Source of the DNA: Cytobacillus praedii
GTDB taxonomy: Bacteria; Bacillota; Bacilli; Bacillales; Cytobacillaceae
Length of the DNA: 59,705 nucleotides
Reading direction: 5' to 3'
Assembly: GCF_001439605.1 (NCBI RefSeq)
Contig: NZ_LMBX01000027.1
Span: forward strand, 1-59,705
In this document: in pieces, positions 15,839 through 24,743 of the stretch
How positions within the stretch are numbered: position 1 is the stretch's first letter
Layout of the letters: each line of letters begins with the position of its first letter
The notes under the pieces: generated by a model
The model's database searches: none
Told to the model about the DNA's origin: nothing
The model's input: only the letters and a program-made list of their open reading frames with translations
Program-made: the position numbers and the translations under genes

Positions 15839-16525
15839 TTTTAATCGATAGCCCATTCCCCAAATTGTCTCGATATATTCTTCATGCGGATTGGCCTTGG
15901 CTAGTTTATTTCTTAAATTACTCATATGTACATTAATCGTATTATCATCGCCATAATAAACTTCATTCCACACAGCTTCAAATACGTTAGCTTTTGTAAA
16001 CACCTTCTTAGGCGAGGACAGCAATAGCACTAAAATCGCGTATTCACGTGCTGTTAGCGCAACCTCTCTTCCATTTACCCTCACTGCTTTTGCTTCCGTA
16101 TCAATATAAATATCTTTATGCTTCAACTCTATTCTTTTCAGCGAATCCATTGAACGTTTATATCTCCGTAAATGGGAGTCAATTCTTGCTGCGACTTCCT
16201 CAATATCGAAAGGCTTCGTTATATAATCATCTGCTCCAGTTCTTAATGCTTCTATTTTCGTTTGCTGCTCCAATTTTGCCGAGATAATAAGGACCGGAAC
16301 TGAACTTTTCTCACTAATATTCGCTAGAATTTCTTCTCCATTCATCCCAGGCAGCATTAAATCTAGCAGAATCATATCCCACTCTTGTCTTTCTAAATAA
16401 ATCATCGCTTCTGTACCTGAATAAGCAGGCTGTGGGAAATACCCGCTCCTTTTGATTATGCTGCATAGCAATTGACTAATATCATTATCATCTTCGACTA
16501 CTAAAATGTTTATCTCTTTATCCAT
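15833..16525 (-). CDS. OmpR-type response regulator of the BcrAB-like exporter
   Basis: A 230-residue regulator. The receiver has acidic pair EDD at 11-13, phosphoacceptor Asp55 (LLDLMLP), and Lys in the ITKPF motif. A C-terminal winged helix has 'NTINVHMSNLRNKLAK' and 'IETIWGMGYRL'. It is the first gene of the regulator-ATPase-permease-kinase cluster, separated from the ATPase by an 80-bp control region with direct repeats. Confidence 0.9.
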   Translation of the reverse strand: MDKEINILVVEDDNDISQLLCSIIKRSGYFPQPAYSGTEAMIYLERQEWDMILLDLMLPGMNGEEILANISEKSSVPVLIISAKLEQQTKIEALRTGADDYITKPFDIEEVAARIDSHLRRYKRSMDSLKRIELKHKDIYIDTEAKAVRVNGREVALTAREYAILVLLLSSPKKVFTKANVFEAVWNEVYYGDDNTINVHMSNLRNKLAKANPHEEYIETIWGMGYRLKS

Positions 16526-16629
16526 CTATCTTCACCTTATTTCTATGTAAAAAATAAATTGCATGTCTGAATAAATATATAAATTTAACAATGAGTAGCA
16601 TTCTTATTATTATATTTGGGGTCATGGGT

Positions 16630-17227
16630 ATAAGGTAGCTTTACCCTACTTCTTATTTTACTAGGACTTGCTTGCGGACAATATAAAATATTTGAAAAGC
16701 TGGAGTAAAAAACTAAACAGCTTTTTATATTTACGGCAACTATGCTTATTCTTAGCATAATTAGGTTGTATATCCAATACTTAAATATGCCTGAACAGCC
16801 ATTTGAACCGATGATTTTATTAAGTGAAGATGGCTCCCTTGATCAGTCAAGCAGGTTTCTCCAAATCGGACGGACCGATTATATCAGAATTTTGCTCTTG
16901 CTCCTACAAACAAAAATCGTCCAAACCATTCTTAGCCTCCTTAAATATTATGGGCGAATGGCATTCACAAACTATTTTGGGCAAACAGCTTTTATCTTAC
17001 CTTTTGACAGGATGGTTCATTTCATAAGCAATCTGACTTATGTCCAAACGCTTTATGTATGCTTAGCTATTTATGCTATTCAAATCCTTTTCAGTGTTAT
17101 TTGGCTGAAATACTTTAGGATGAGACCGCTTGAATGGATTTGGCGTATAATTACGTATTGGCACACAGTTCCTTTGAGAAAACCTGTGATTCAAGAAAAG
17201 CATGTTCAAAACCACGGGAGCTTATAG
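16630..17227 (+). pseudogene. DUF418 membrane protein remnant
   Basis: The frame ending at 17227 carries the C-terminal DUF418 hallmark 'YYGRMAFTNYFGQTAFIL' and 'FRMRPLEWIWRIITYW'. The same frame continues upstream as LLGLACGQYKIFEKLE, then hits TAA near 16709-16711, and goes on to the ATG at 16742. The protein therefore has an internal stop and lacks its N-terminal 150-200 residues. An open stretch from 16742 encodes 161 residues but is unlikely to be a functional gene. Confidence 0.75.
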
Positions 17228-17303
17228 AGTAAAAACACCAGCTCTTGATGTAAAAAATATGGCAAGAGAATATTTTCTCCCGAAATTAGAATAAGAAGCA
17301 GAA

Positions 17304-17342
17304 CAAAAAAACGGACTCTCCTTTAATCGGAAGTCCGTTTTA
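17304..17342 (-). terminator. Terminator of the pksA-like gene (bidirectional)
   Basis: AAACGGACT pairs with AGTCCGTTT around a 13-nt loop. The reverse strand continues TTTTTTTGTTC directly after the stop of the TetR gene; the plus strand also ends in TTTTATTT. Confidence 0.85.
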
Positions 17343-17343
17343 T

Positions 17344-17931
17344 TTAGCCTATACAAATCGAATCCAAATGACGTTCTAACACACGAACGATTCGCTCCTT
17401 ATCAACTCGCTTTGGCTCAAGCAATGCATGAAGCGCGATCCCATCAATTAAGGCATACAATCTTTCAGTTTCTACAGCTATATCTAGTTCCTTCCGAAGG
17501 AGTCCATACTGTTCCATGGAATCAACTAGTTTTTTTATTCCGTTAAAGACGCCATCATCCTTTATATTAAAGATGTCTTCCTTATGTCTGGCATGGGCAA
17601 TAAAAGCAAACCAAACCTCCATTTCGGCCATTGTTTCCTCATTGATAGGGACCATTTGCAATAAAATGCTTAAAATCATTTCTTTTGGCGGCAAATCCTT
17701 CTTAGTTATTTCATTAATACGTACAGTAGCCTGTTCCTTCACAAGATCCATCGCATACACAAGCAATTCATCCTGTGTAGAAAAATAATGACGCAGAGCT
17801 CCAAGCGATAGCCCTGCTTCCTTTGCGATATTCCTAACGGTCGCTCCTTCCATCCCTAGGTTTAAGATGACCCGCCATGTTGCTTCAGCTATTTGTTTTC
17901 GTCTTTTTTCATGATCCACAATTTTTGGCAT
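17344..17931 (-). CDS. pksA: PksA-like TetR family regulator
   Basis: A 195-residue TetR protein with N-terminal helix-turn-helix (GATVRNIAKEAGLSLGALRHYF, about residues 30-52 in 20-residue span) and a BetI-like C-terminal domain. The divergent neighbour is a YmcC homologue, the same pairing as pksA-ymcC in B. subtilis. No polyketide genes are present here, so the real target is probably the ymcC-like gene. Two operator-like repeats lie between the two genes. Confidence 0.8.
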   Translation of the reverse strand: MPKIVDHEKRRKQIAEATWRVILNLGMEGATVRNIAKEAGLSLGALRHYFSTQDELLVYAMDLVKEQATVRINEITKKDLPPKEMILSILLQMVPINEETMAEMEVWFAFIAHARHKEDIFNIKDDGVFNGIKKLVDSMEQYGLLRKELDIAVETERLYALIDGIALHALLEPKRVDKERIVRVLERHLDSICIG

Positions 17932-17972
17932 AGTATTATTTTATCAATGAAAAATTAATTTTTCAATTATAT

Positions 17973-18032
17973 AATACAGTTGTATTAAATAAGGCAGCAT
18001 GGTAAAATCTTTTTATATAATACAGTTGTACT
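17973..18032. promoter_or_regulatory. Paired TetR operators between pksA and ymcC
   Basis: AATACAGTTGTATT (17973-17986) and AATACAGTTGTACT (18019-18032) are near-palindromic copies 46 bp apart. Each sits in an A/T-rich -10 region (ATATAATAC) of one of the divergent genes. Confidence 0.7.
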
Positions 18033-18048
18033 GGAAAGAGGTGCTCGT

Positions 18049-18612
18049 TTGAATTTCCTAGCATGGATGATTATCGCATGTGAAATCGGCTTCTGGGTCG
18101 TTATTGCCTTAGGTTTAGTCATACGCTATGTATTCAAGATGAATAGGATTGGATTAATATTTTTAGCCTTAACACCTGTTATTGACTTAATTTTATTAGT
18201 AACGACAAGTATTGATTTATACCGTGGAGCAACTGCATCAAGTATTCATGGGATTGCAGCCGTTTATATAGGTGTATCAATTGCCTTTGGTAAAAGCATG
18301 ATTCAATGGGCAGACGAGCGATTTCAATACTATATTACAAAACAGGGACCGAGGCCGGCTAAACGTTATGGGCTGGAATATGCAAAGCATTATCTTAAAG
18401 GCTGGGGCAGGCATGTCATTGCATTTCTCATCGGAGCAGGACTTCTTGCTGGGATGATTTATTTTATAAATGACGCCTCCCGAACCGAAGCATTAAGCGG
18501 GATATTAAGGTTATGGTCTATTATTTTGGGGATTGATTTTCTAATTTCCCTTTCCAACTTTATTTGGCCGACAAAAGCAAAGGTAAAACAAATACATTCA
18601 AAGGACCGATAA
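18049..18612 (+). CDS. ymcC: YmcC-like integral membrane protein
   Basis: A 187-residue protein with about five TM segments (residues 5-27, 34-54, 64-82, 122-142, 152-172) and a cytosolic 'KQGPRPAKRYGLEYAKHYLKG' style loop split by charged residues near 97-118. Start TTG at 18049 follows AGAGGTG. It matches the ymcC position next to pksA. The function is unknown; TetR control suggests response to a small molecule. Confidence 0.75.
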   Translation: MNFLAWMIIACEIGFWVVIALGLVIRYVFKMNRIGLIFLALTPVIDLILLVTTSIDLYRGATASSIHGIAAVYIGVSIAFGKSMIQWADERFQYYITKQGPRPAKRYGLEYAKHYLKGWGRHVIAFLIGAGLLAGMIYFINDASRTEALSGILRLWSIILGIDFLISLSNFIWPTKAKVKQIHSKDR

Positions 18613-18616
18613 AATA

Positions 18617-18653
18617 CAAGCGGGTATTCCACTTTTGGAACATCCGCTCTTTT
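18617..18653. terminator. Bidirectional terminator between ymcC and yeiH
   Basis: AGCGGGTATTCCA pairs with TGGAACATCCGCT between the convergent stops. The plus strand ends CTTTTC; the reverse strand continues GTATTTT. Confidence 0.7.
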
Positions 18654-18656
18654 CAA

Positions 18657-19712
18657 TTAAACAATAAAATAAGCAATAATCGATAAACAAATAGAGGTAA
18701 TCCCCATGGCAATTAACGGCTTTAATGCTTTCGTACGCAGATCGTGAAGGCTGACATTCAATCCAAGTCCGACCATTGCCGCCGTTAAACACCAAGTAGT
18801 AAGATTTGTTACTCCATTTAAAAACATTTCCGAAACAGGAATGTACTTGCCAAACACGTAGCTGCCGATCACACTCATGATTATAAACCCAATGAGGAAC
18901 CATGGAAATTCAATCTTGGTATCTGAATTTTCCTCTCCTGTGTTTTTCTTTTTCATCATATACATAAAAATAAAGCATAATGGAACGAGCAAAAATACCC
19001 TGCCTAGTTTTGCAAGCAAGCCGATAGCGAGTGCATCCTGTCCACCGGGTGCAGCTGCTAATGCGACATGAGCGATCTCATGCAGGCTTATCCCTGACCA
19101 AATGCCATATTCACTTGCCGTTAATGGAAGGACAGGGCGTAGAATCGTATAGCCAATCGCAAAAATAGTACCTACAAGTGCAATAATTCCAACACCAATG
19201 GCGGTATCCTCATCCTTGGACTTGATAATCGGAGCAATAGCCGCAATGGCGGCAGCACCACATACCCCTGTTCCTACTCCAACAAGCAGTGAAATATTCT
19301 TATCCGCTTTTAATAGGTGCGCCAGCCAAACGGTAAACAAAATGGCAAAAACAATGACACCAGCATCACGGATAAGTAATCCAAGACCATCCTCTAACAC
19401 CGTCCCAATATTAAGCTTTAACCCATATAGGATAATCGCAAATCTTAAAAGTTTCTTTGAAGAAAAACCAATGCCGGCACGTAAAAGCTCCGGATATCCA
19501 AAAATATTTCGGTATAATACTGCAATTACTATGGCGGAAGCAAGTTGACCAACATGGTCAAACCCAGGTAATTTTGCTAATAAGTATCCTAATAAAGCGA
19601 TCAAAAACGTAAACGCAATCCCACCTGCCCATCTTCCGGCAGAGGCATTTTTTTTATCTGGCTGAAGCGGTTCTTTACTAGATGAATTTGTATTAGCTGC
19701 TTGTGCTGACAT
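18657..19712 (-). CDS. yeiH: YeiH/UPF0324 family putative sulfate exporter
   Basis: A 351-residue protein with about ten TM segments and family motifs GVGTGVCGAAAIAAIAPII and 'SLHEIAHVALAA'. YeiH-type proteins sit beside LysR regulators of the CysL/YeiE kind and are linked to sulfite or sulfate export in organisms that degrade sulfonates. The ATG at 19712 follows GGAGGTGATGGA. The divergent LysR gene here supports that assignment; transport has not been shown from the sequence alone. Confidence 0.82.
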   Translation of the reverse strand: MSAQAANTNSSSKEPLQPDKKNASAGRWAGGIAFTFLIALLGYLLAKLPGFDHVGQLASAIVIAVLYRNIFGYPELLRAGIGFSSKKLLRFAIILYGLKLNIGTVLEDGLGLLIRDAGVIVFAILFTVWLAHLLKADKNISLLVGVGTGVCGAAAIAAIAPIIKSKDEDTAIGVGIIALVGTIFAIGYTILRPVLPLTASEYGIWSGISLHEIAHVALAAAPGGQDALAIGLLAKLGRVFLLVPLCFIFMYMMKKKNTGEENSDTKIEFPWFLIGFIIMSVIGSYVFGKYIPVSEMFLNGVTNLTTWCLTAAMVGLGLNVSLHDLRTKALKPLIAMGITSICLSIIAYFIV

Positions 19713-19756
19713 TCCATCACCTCCAAAACTGTTTGTAATCTAAGCATAATGTTTTC

Positions 19757-19786
19757 TTTACTATAAGAAAAATAATAATTTATAAT
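19757..19786 (+). promoter_or_regulatory. Promoter of the LysR gene
   Basis: TTTACT (19757-19762), 18 nt, TATAAT (19781-19786) on the plus strand. It lies in the divergent gap with yeiH. Confidence 0.5.
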
Positions 19787-19827
19787 GCTAATAATAAGTA
19801 AAACACATACCAAGTGGAGATGATGAG

Positions 19828-20700
19828 TTGGACCAACATTTAGCTGTCTTTATCACTGTAGCGGAAAAGCAGAACTTTTCACGTGCAGCAGAAGAATTAC
19901 ATATGACTCAGCCTGCCGTCAGCCAATACATTCAAGCTTTAGAACGTACAATGGGCACCAAATTATTAGAACGAACCAATAAATATGTTCATTTAAATAA
20001 AGCCGGAGAAATCGTTTACCATCATGCTAAAGAAATATTAGGGCTCTATGGGAAAATGCACTATTTAATCGATGACCTTACAAATAATCCAAATGGACTG
20101 TTATCCATCGGAGCAAGCTATTCTTTCGGGGAGTATGTTTTGCCCCACTTAATCGCTGACATGCAAAAAAAGTATCCTCAAATAAAACCTGCTATCACCA
20201 TTGGAAATACAAAGGAAATAGCTGAACTCGTACTTGGTCATCAACTAGATGTCGGCATTGTGGAAGGACAATACAGGGAGAAAAACTTAAAGATTGAGCC
20301 TTTTGCTGTAGATAAGATGAGTATCGTCGCCTCTCCCAAAAATCGATTATCACACATTGAAGGCGAGGTATCTATTAGAGACATTGAGAAAGAAATATGG
20401 ATTGTAAGAGAAAACGGATCAGGAACAAGGGAGGCGACTGAGAAACTGTTTAACCAGCTTAACATCGCACCTAAAAAAATATTAGAATTTGGGAGTACAC
20501 AATTAATTAAAGAATCTGTCGAGGCAGGCATTGGCATTAGTCTATTATCTGATTGGGTTATTCGGAAAGAAAGAGACTTCGGCTCATTGGCAGTTATCAA
20601 AGTGAAGGGGTTGTCTCTTACAAGAGAATTTTCAGTTGTTCTGCGCTCTCCCTTCCAAACAAAGGCATTGTCTGTATTTTTAAAGCTATTGAAAGGGTAA
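19828..20700 (+). CDS. LysR regulator, YeiE/CysL type
   Basis: A 290-residue LysR-type protein: N-terminal winged helix (NFSRAAEELHMTQPAVSQYI, residues 16-35) and periplasmic-binding-like effector domain starting near residue 90 with LLSIGASYSFGEYVLP. The TTG at 19828 is preceded by GGAGATGA. CysL-like proteins respond to sulfur compounds such as sulfite. Being divergent from yeiH, it is the likely activator of the exporter. Confidence 0.85.
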   Translation: MDQHLAVFITVAEKQNFSRAAEELHMTQPAVSQYIQALERTMGTKLLERTNKYVHLNKAGEIVYHHAKEILGLYGKMHYLIDDLTNNPNGLLSIGASYSFGEYVLPHLIADMQKKYPQIKPAITIGNTKEIAELVLGHQLDVGIVEGQYREKNLKIEPFAVDKMSIVASPKNRLSHIEGEVSIRDIEKEIWIVRENGSGTREATEKLFNQLNIAPKKILEFGSTQLIKESVEAGIGISLLSDWVIRKERDFGSLAVIKVKGLSLTREFSVVLRSPFQTKALSVFLKLLKG

Positions 20701-20713
20701 AATGAGTAAAATG

Positions 20714-20753
20714 AAAAAGCTGATAAACAGCTCTATATGCAGCCTTTTATCAG
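20714..20753 (-). terminator. Terminator of the PadR/HAAS/papain-like operon
   Basis: GCTGATAAA pairs with TTTATCAGC; the reverse strand continues TTTTTCATTTTAC. It lies between convergent genes and may serve both. Confidence 0.75.
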
Positions 20754-20777
20754 CATACTTATGATTACATATGAAAG

Positions 20778-21374
20778 CTAGCTAAAATCAGGTGATTTAT
20801 AAATCATTGGTTTTCCGAAGCTAAAGTCATGTTCAACCATATTTTCATTTACCTGATGCGGATAGAAATTAAGCTTTCCTTTATAAATTAATTCAAGCTC
20901 GTTCACTGCTAGTAAATCTTGGGGGGTGCACTGGCTTGGGGATTTTTCGAGCATCCCTCTTTTTTCATTTAATATAGTTGCAACAAATTGTGAGCAAAAG
21001 AAAGCATTTTTTCGTTTAAGATTATATTTAAGCATAATAGCAATAAGTCCTAAGAAGTTATATTTATATAGTTCTTTCTTTGCTTCTATTTCTCTAACCT
21101 TTTTTTGCATTTGTTCATATTCCGCTTCTGATAAGGAATAGCTATATACCTCACATCTCGCTTTTTTAAATAATCCTTCCGCAATTCTTTCTCTTACAAA
21201 ACCCCCAACAAAGGGATTATAAGGCTTCTTGCGCCCGAAGCTGAATATATTTGTTAATTGTTTATCAAATGAAATCGATACATGGTTTAATGGCTTCTTC
21301 GTATATAGCTTGATTAATTTTGTGAAAAGTGTTCCAGTATCTGTAAAAATGATATAGATCTTTTTCTCCTCCAT
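20778..21374 (-). CDS. Permuted papain-like (YiiX-type) NlpC/P60 superfamily protein
   Basis: A 198-residue protein. A histidine in NHVSISFD (about residue 31) precedes the cysteine in FFCSQFVATIL (about residue 127), the circularly permuted His-Cys order of the YiiX/YaeF group. Such proteins act on lipids, peptides or amide bonds; the substrate here is unknown. There is no signal peptide, so it is probably cytosolic. It follows the repeat membrane protein by 31 bp and ends the operon. Confidence 0.72.
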   Translation of the reverse strand: MEEKKIYIIFTDTGTLFTKLIKLYTKKPLNHVSISFDKQLTNIFSFGRKKPYNPFVGGFVRERIAEGLFKKARCEVYSYSLSEAEYEQMQKKVREIEAKKELYKYNFLGLIAIMLKYNLKRKNAFFCSQFVATILNEKRGMLEKSPSQCTPQDLLAVNELELIYKGKLNFYPHQVNENMVEHDFSFGKPMIYKSPDFS

Positions 21375-21405
21375 AATCTACCTTCACTTTCTTCTTGAAT
21401 TCAAA

Positions 21406-22044
21406 TCAATTTACTCTTCTCTTCTTATAGACGAAATAATACATAGAAAGTGGCCACCATAATACACAAAAAATTGGGTAAACCGCCCAAATTGTGTTTG
21501 GAGAGGAGACTGCATTCACAGTAATAAAAAATAAAATGATTAATAAGCTGGCATGTACCGAAAATGTAAAAAATGTCTTTTTCAACGCATGGTATAATGA
21601 AAGCGGCCACCATAACACGACAAATGCGGGATAGATTGCCCAAGGATATCCAGGAGAAATGAGTATGTTCAAGATTAGATAATATAGAATTATACTTATG
21701 CTTCCTACCCACGCAATGGACATGGTCTTAGCCCGTTTTCCTAAAATAATCAGTATTGGCCACCATAGGATGGGAAAGATGGCGTACAAGGACCACGGGT
21801 GGACTGGAGAATGAATGATATTTTCAGATATAAGAAAAAGAATAATGAGTCCACTGCATAATATCGAAAATAGATTATGTTTTCCCTGTTTTGCACAATA
21901 TAGACCAATAGGCCGTAGCAGCAAGGCTAAAGAAGGATAAATAAACCATAAATACTCGGTGCTTGTTACATAATTGACGATCATAAAAAAGAGAATACTC
22001 ATCATGCTTCCAGCTGCCGCAAAACCAACATCATATTTTTTCAT
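21406..22044 (-). CDS. Membrane protein of four repeated 2-TM units
   Basis: A 212-residue protein made of four tandem units of about 50 residues. Each has a hydrophobic helix ending in a polar turn, then (I/V)(Y)P.F.VLWWPLSxY in the second helix: residues about 30-50, 82-102, 132-152 and 186-206. The last three units carry LWWP(L/I); the first has diverged to LLRPI. The same unit ends the HAAS protein encoded just upstream, so this gene probably arose by duplication of that tail. Function unknown. Confidence 0.75.
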   Translation of the reverse strand: MKKYDVGFAAAGSMMSILFFMIVNYVTSTEYLWFIYPSLALLLRPIGLYCAKQGKHNLFSILCSGLIILFLISENIIHSPVHPWSLYAIFPILWWPILIILGKRAKTMSIAWVGSISIILYYLILNILISPGYPWAIYPAFVVLWWPLSLYHALKKTFFTFSVHASLLIILFFITVNAVSSPNTIWAVYPIFCVLWWPLSMYYFVYKKRRVN

Positions 22045-22057
22045 TTATTTTCACCCC

Positions 22058-22456
22058 TCATTTAGAACGCTGCCACTTAAAATACATCGTTAAAGGCCAC
22101 CATAATACAGCAAACGTCGGATAAACAAACCAGATGACATCAGGAGAATAATAAAGATTAATAAAAAGAAATAATGCAATGATTAGTGCGCTACCCCAAA
22201 TCGAATATCCTAGATTTAATTTCGTCATATTTTTCTTTATTGGCTGTTTAACACCCAGCTCCTTTTTCAAATCTTCTATATCCCCAAACTCGACAATCGC
22301 TTTATTAATCGCATCTTCCTCTTCTTTCCCATTAGCCTTTAAATCCCAGACCTTTTCTTCAAGATTTTCCAAAACCTCTTGCTTAATTGCGTTTTTTTGT
22401 TCACTTTCAGGAATGTCCTTAAACAATTCTTCCACATGATTTTTTAGCTTCTTCAC
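22058..22456 (-). CDS. HAAS domain membrane protein, PadR partner
   Basis: A 132-residue protein. The N-terminal cytosolic HAAS domain (about residues 1-75) has 'VEELFKDIPESEQ' and 'EEDAINKAIVEFGDIEDLKK'. It is followed by two TM segments ending in the same YPTFAVLWWPLTMYF unit seen four times in the next gene. The GTG at 22456 overlaps the PadR stop (GTGA) and follows GGAGGGG. HAAS proteins are thought to relay membrane signals to PadR. Confidence 0.78.
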   Translation of the reverse strand: MKKLKNHVEELFKDIPESEQKNAIKQEVLENLEEKVWDLKANGKEEEDAINKAIVEFGDIEDLKKELGVKQPIKKNMTKLNLGYSIWGSALIIALFLFINLYYSPDVIWFVYPTFAVLWWPLTMYFKWQRSK

Positions 22457-22782
22457 TTTAACCCCTCCATAAATAAATCGATGATCGCCCTTACTTCCTT
22501 CCACTCTTTCACCATTTCTTGCAAGTAAGCTTTTCCCAGCGTTGTAATTCTGTAATATTTTCTTTTTCCGCCTTGAGAAACTTCCCCCAAGTAAGATTCA
22601 ATTAGTTCTTTCTTCTCAAGCCGCTGAAACACTGCATATAAAGTTGCTTCTTTTATCTGAAATCGATTGTCTGTGCGTAAACTGATTTCCTTTGAAATTT
22701 CATATCCATATCGGTCCTCTTCATAAATCAAGCGCAAAATAATCGAATCCAAATGTCCGCGAATAATATCACTTCTAATCAT
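22453..22782 (-). CDS. PadR family regulator
   Basis: A 109-residue winged-helix protein: IRGHLDSIILRLIYEEDRYG, KEATLYAVFQRLEKKELI and the wing SQGGKRKYYRIT. I use the ATG at 22782; the upstream extension to 22941 runs through the promoter and a terminator. It heads a four-gene operon. An inverted repeat covers its -10, so it should repress its own operon. Confidence 0.87.
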   Translation of the reverse strand: MIRSDIIRGHLDSIILRLIYEEDRYGYEISKEISLRTDNRFQIKEATLYAVFQRLEKKELIESYLGEVSQGGKRKYYRITTLGKAYLQEMVKEWKEVRAIIDLFMEGLK

Positions 22783-22819
22783 TCTGACACACCCTTGTAC
22801 ATTCACTATTCTATCTGAT

Positions 22820-22854
22820 AGAGTAATATTAACCGAAATTACTCTACCTGTCAA
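22820..22854 (-). promoter_or_regulatory. padR operon promoter with overlapping operator
   Basis: Reverse strand TTGACA (22849-22854), 17 nt, TAATAT (22826-22831). The inverted repeat AGAGTAAT-N10-ATTACTCT (22820-22845) spans spacer and -10. The geometry predicts direct repression by the PadR product. Confidence 0.75.
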
Positions 22855-22895
22855 AGTAATTTTTATCCCTTTTTTAGCTTTTTTTGATTTTTTTG

Positions 22896-22938
22896 TAAAA
22901 AAACAAAAGGAGCATCTTCTTTTTCTAGAAGATGCTCC
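22896..22938 (-). terminator. Terminator of the MATE operon
   Basis: GGAGCATCTTC and GAAGATGCTCC form an 11-bp stem; the reverse strand continues TTTTGTTTTTTT. It lies right after the MATE stop. Confidence 0.9.
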
Positions 22939-22947
22939 CACTCATTT

Positions 22948-24354
22948 TTATATAAGACGAACAATTTGCTTTTTCTTCCACGACCAGCGGTAATAAGAAT
23001 ACACGAAAGCAAATGTGACAATGAATGCTGCTGGATAACCAATCCATATCCCTTTGATGCCAAGATTTGTGTAACTGGATAACCAATACGCAACAGGAAC
23101 CTCAATCAGCCAGATCGGAATAATACTTAAAACGGTCGGCCATAGGACGGTTCCGCTTGCCCGCATCGTTGAATTTAGTATATGTGCATGCCCAATAATC
23201 ACATAACTCCATAATGTAATCTTAATCAAGCTATTCGCAATCTCAATTGTTTCTTTACTTGTAATAAATAACGAGAGAATGTTTTCAGAGAAGATATAGA
23301 TAAGAATTATCAAAACCCCGCTGATTACATAATTAAAGAAGACCCCAGTTCGAATGACCTGCTGTAATCGATCAAATTGACTTCCGCCAATAGCCTGTGC
23401 AGCAAACACAGAAACAGTGATGCTTAAACTGATTGCTGGCATCTGTACATAACTTGCTACTTGATTCACTACACCATATGCTGCTGTTGCATCCGATCCA
23501 TAGCGATTAACAAAAGTGATGACTGCGATTTCAGAAAGTGACAGCAGGATCATGCTGATGCTTGATGGAATACCGAGTCGCAAAAGCAGTTTAAGCAATT
23601 CTTTATCCATTCGAAGATACTTCCGAATCGAAGCATCCATTTGCAGCGGATGCTTTACCTTGTGTAAATAGAAAAGCATAATAACAAAAGTGATAATGGT
23701 AGAAAGTAAGGACGCATATGCTGCTCCATACACACCGAGCTGCGAAACACCAAACCACCCGAACACTAAGGGCGGCAATAAAGCCACATTAAGAACAGTG
23801 CTGACGATTAGGAAATAAAAAGGCGTTTTTGAATCTCCTGTCCCCCGCATAAAAGTTGTGTATACAGAGTACAAAAACAATACAGGCAATGACCAAAACA
23901 GAATTTGTGCATAATGGACACTAATTTCTAAAATATTGGCCGGCGTGCCAATTAAGCGAAGAACATCCATAGCAAAAATTCCTCCTAGGATTGCCAGCAC
24001 AACTCCTATAATGAATGTAAATGTTAGTGTTGTCCCTACGATAGCCTTTAGCTTTTCTTTATTTCCCGCTCCAAAAGCCTGGCCAATCAAGATTGCACTG
24101 CCTGATCCAATCCCAATAGCAAAGGATATAAGCAGAAAGAACAATGGAAAAAAGGCAGAAATGGCTGCCAATTCATTCACACCTAACCAGCGTCCAACAA
24201 TGACCATCCCAAATAATTGACCAACAGATTGTAATATATTGCTGAGTATTAAGGGAATCAGGAACATAAGCATTGGACGCCATACAGGCAAACGACCCGT
24301 TCCATCTCCTCCAGGTTTATGATTTTTGTCTTTTATCCTTTGCTGTGTTTCCAA
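22948..24354 (-). CDS. MATE family multidrug efflux pump
   Basis: A 468-residue protein with 12 TM segments in two MatE halves. Conserved pieces include LIPLILSNILQSVGQL (TM1), GIGSGSAILIGQAFGAGNK, and the mirrored SVFAAQAIGG in the second half. It fits NorM/MepA-like Na+ or H+ coupled drug export. The TTG at 24354 follows AAAGGAGA by 8 nt. It is the last gene of an operon with a DUF2087 regulator and a GIY-YIG protein. Confidence 0.87.
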   Translation of the reverse strand: METQQRIKDKNHKPGGDGTGRLPVWRPMLMFLIPLILSNILQSVGQLFGMVIVGRWLGVNELAAISAFFPLFFLLISFAIGIGSGSAILIGQAFGAGNKEKLKAIVGTTLTFTFIIGVVLAILGGIFAMDVLRLIGTPANILEISVHYAQILFWSLPVLFLYSVYTTFMRGTGDSKTPFYFLIVSTVLNVALLPPLVFGWFGVSQLGVYGAAYASLLSTIITFVIMLFYLHKVKHPLQMDASIRKYLRMDKELLKLLLRLGIPSSISMILLSLSEIAVITFVNRYGSDATAAYGVVNQVASYVQMPAISLSITVSVFAAQAIGGSQFDRLQQVIRTGVFFNYVISGVLIILIYIFSENILSLFITSKETIEIANSLIKITLWSYVIIGHAHILNSTMRASGTVLWPTVLSIIPIWLIEVPVAYWLSSYTNLGIKGIWIGYPAAFIVTFAFVYSYYRWSWKKKQIVRLI

Positions 24355-24369
24355 CTTTCATTTCTCCTT

Positions 24370-24726
24370 TTAGCGGGTCTTTTCGTGATGATACCCGCGA
24401 TCTCCAAAGGGCTGAAGCTGACTCAGCCACTTTTCCTCCAGTTTCTCCAATTCTTCCTTCTCATTGTAATAAGGATCATCCTTCTCTTTCAAAATCTCTA
24501 ATACTTCCATTTCAAAAGCATCTTTTCCAAATTCGCTCCATTCTTTTTGAAGCAGTTTATTTGTGAAGCCACCATTTTCCAACGAAAATCTAGTACCATT
24601 TAATGTTTTTAAGTTTCGAGTACTGCCGATAAAAATCTTATCATTCTTTGTATTTTTAATTTTGAAAACGCCTGCTTCAATTTTAATTTCTTTATATTGC
24701 TGCTTTAGTTCTTTTTTTCTGTTCAT
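24370..24726 (-). CDS. GIY-YIG fold protein, degenerate
   Basis: A 118-residue protein whose centre reads AGVFKIKNTKNDKIFIGST. This aligns with the GIY-YIG core, with Val-Phe in place of Ile-Tyr and Phe-Ile-Gly in place of Tyr-Ile-Gly. The two Tyr residues of the catalytic core are thus Phe, so nuclease activity is doubtful. The start ATG at 24726 follows GGAGG; the preceding gene ends 17 bp upstream. Its link to a MATE pump is unexplained. Confidence 0.7.
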   Translation of the reverse strand: MNRKKELKQQYKEIKIEAGVFKIKNTKNDKIFIGSTRNLKTLNGTRFSLENGGFTNKLLQKEWSEFGKDAFEMEVLEILKEKDDPYYNEKEELEKLEEKWLSQLQPFGDRGYHHEKTR

Positions 24727-24743
24727 TTTCACTTTCCTCCCAA

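Noticed and set aside
22863..23105. 80-codon frame at the end of the MATE gene
   Set aside because: It runs over the MATE terminator hairpin in another frame; no start site.
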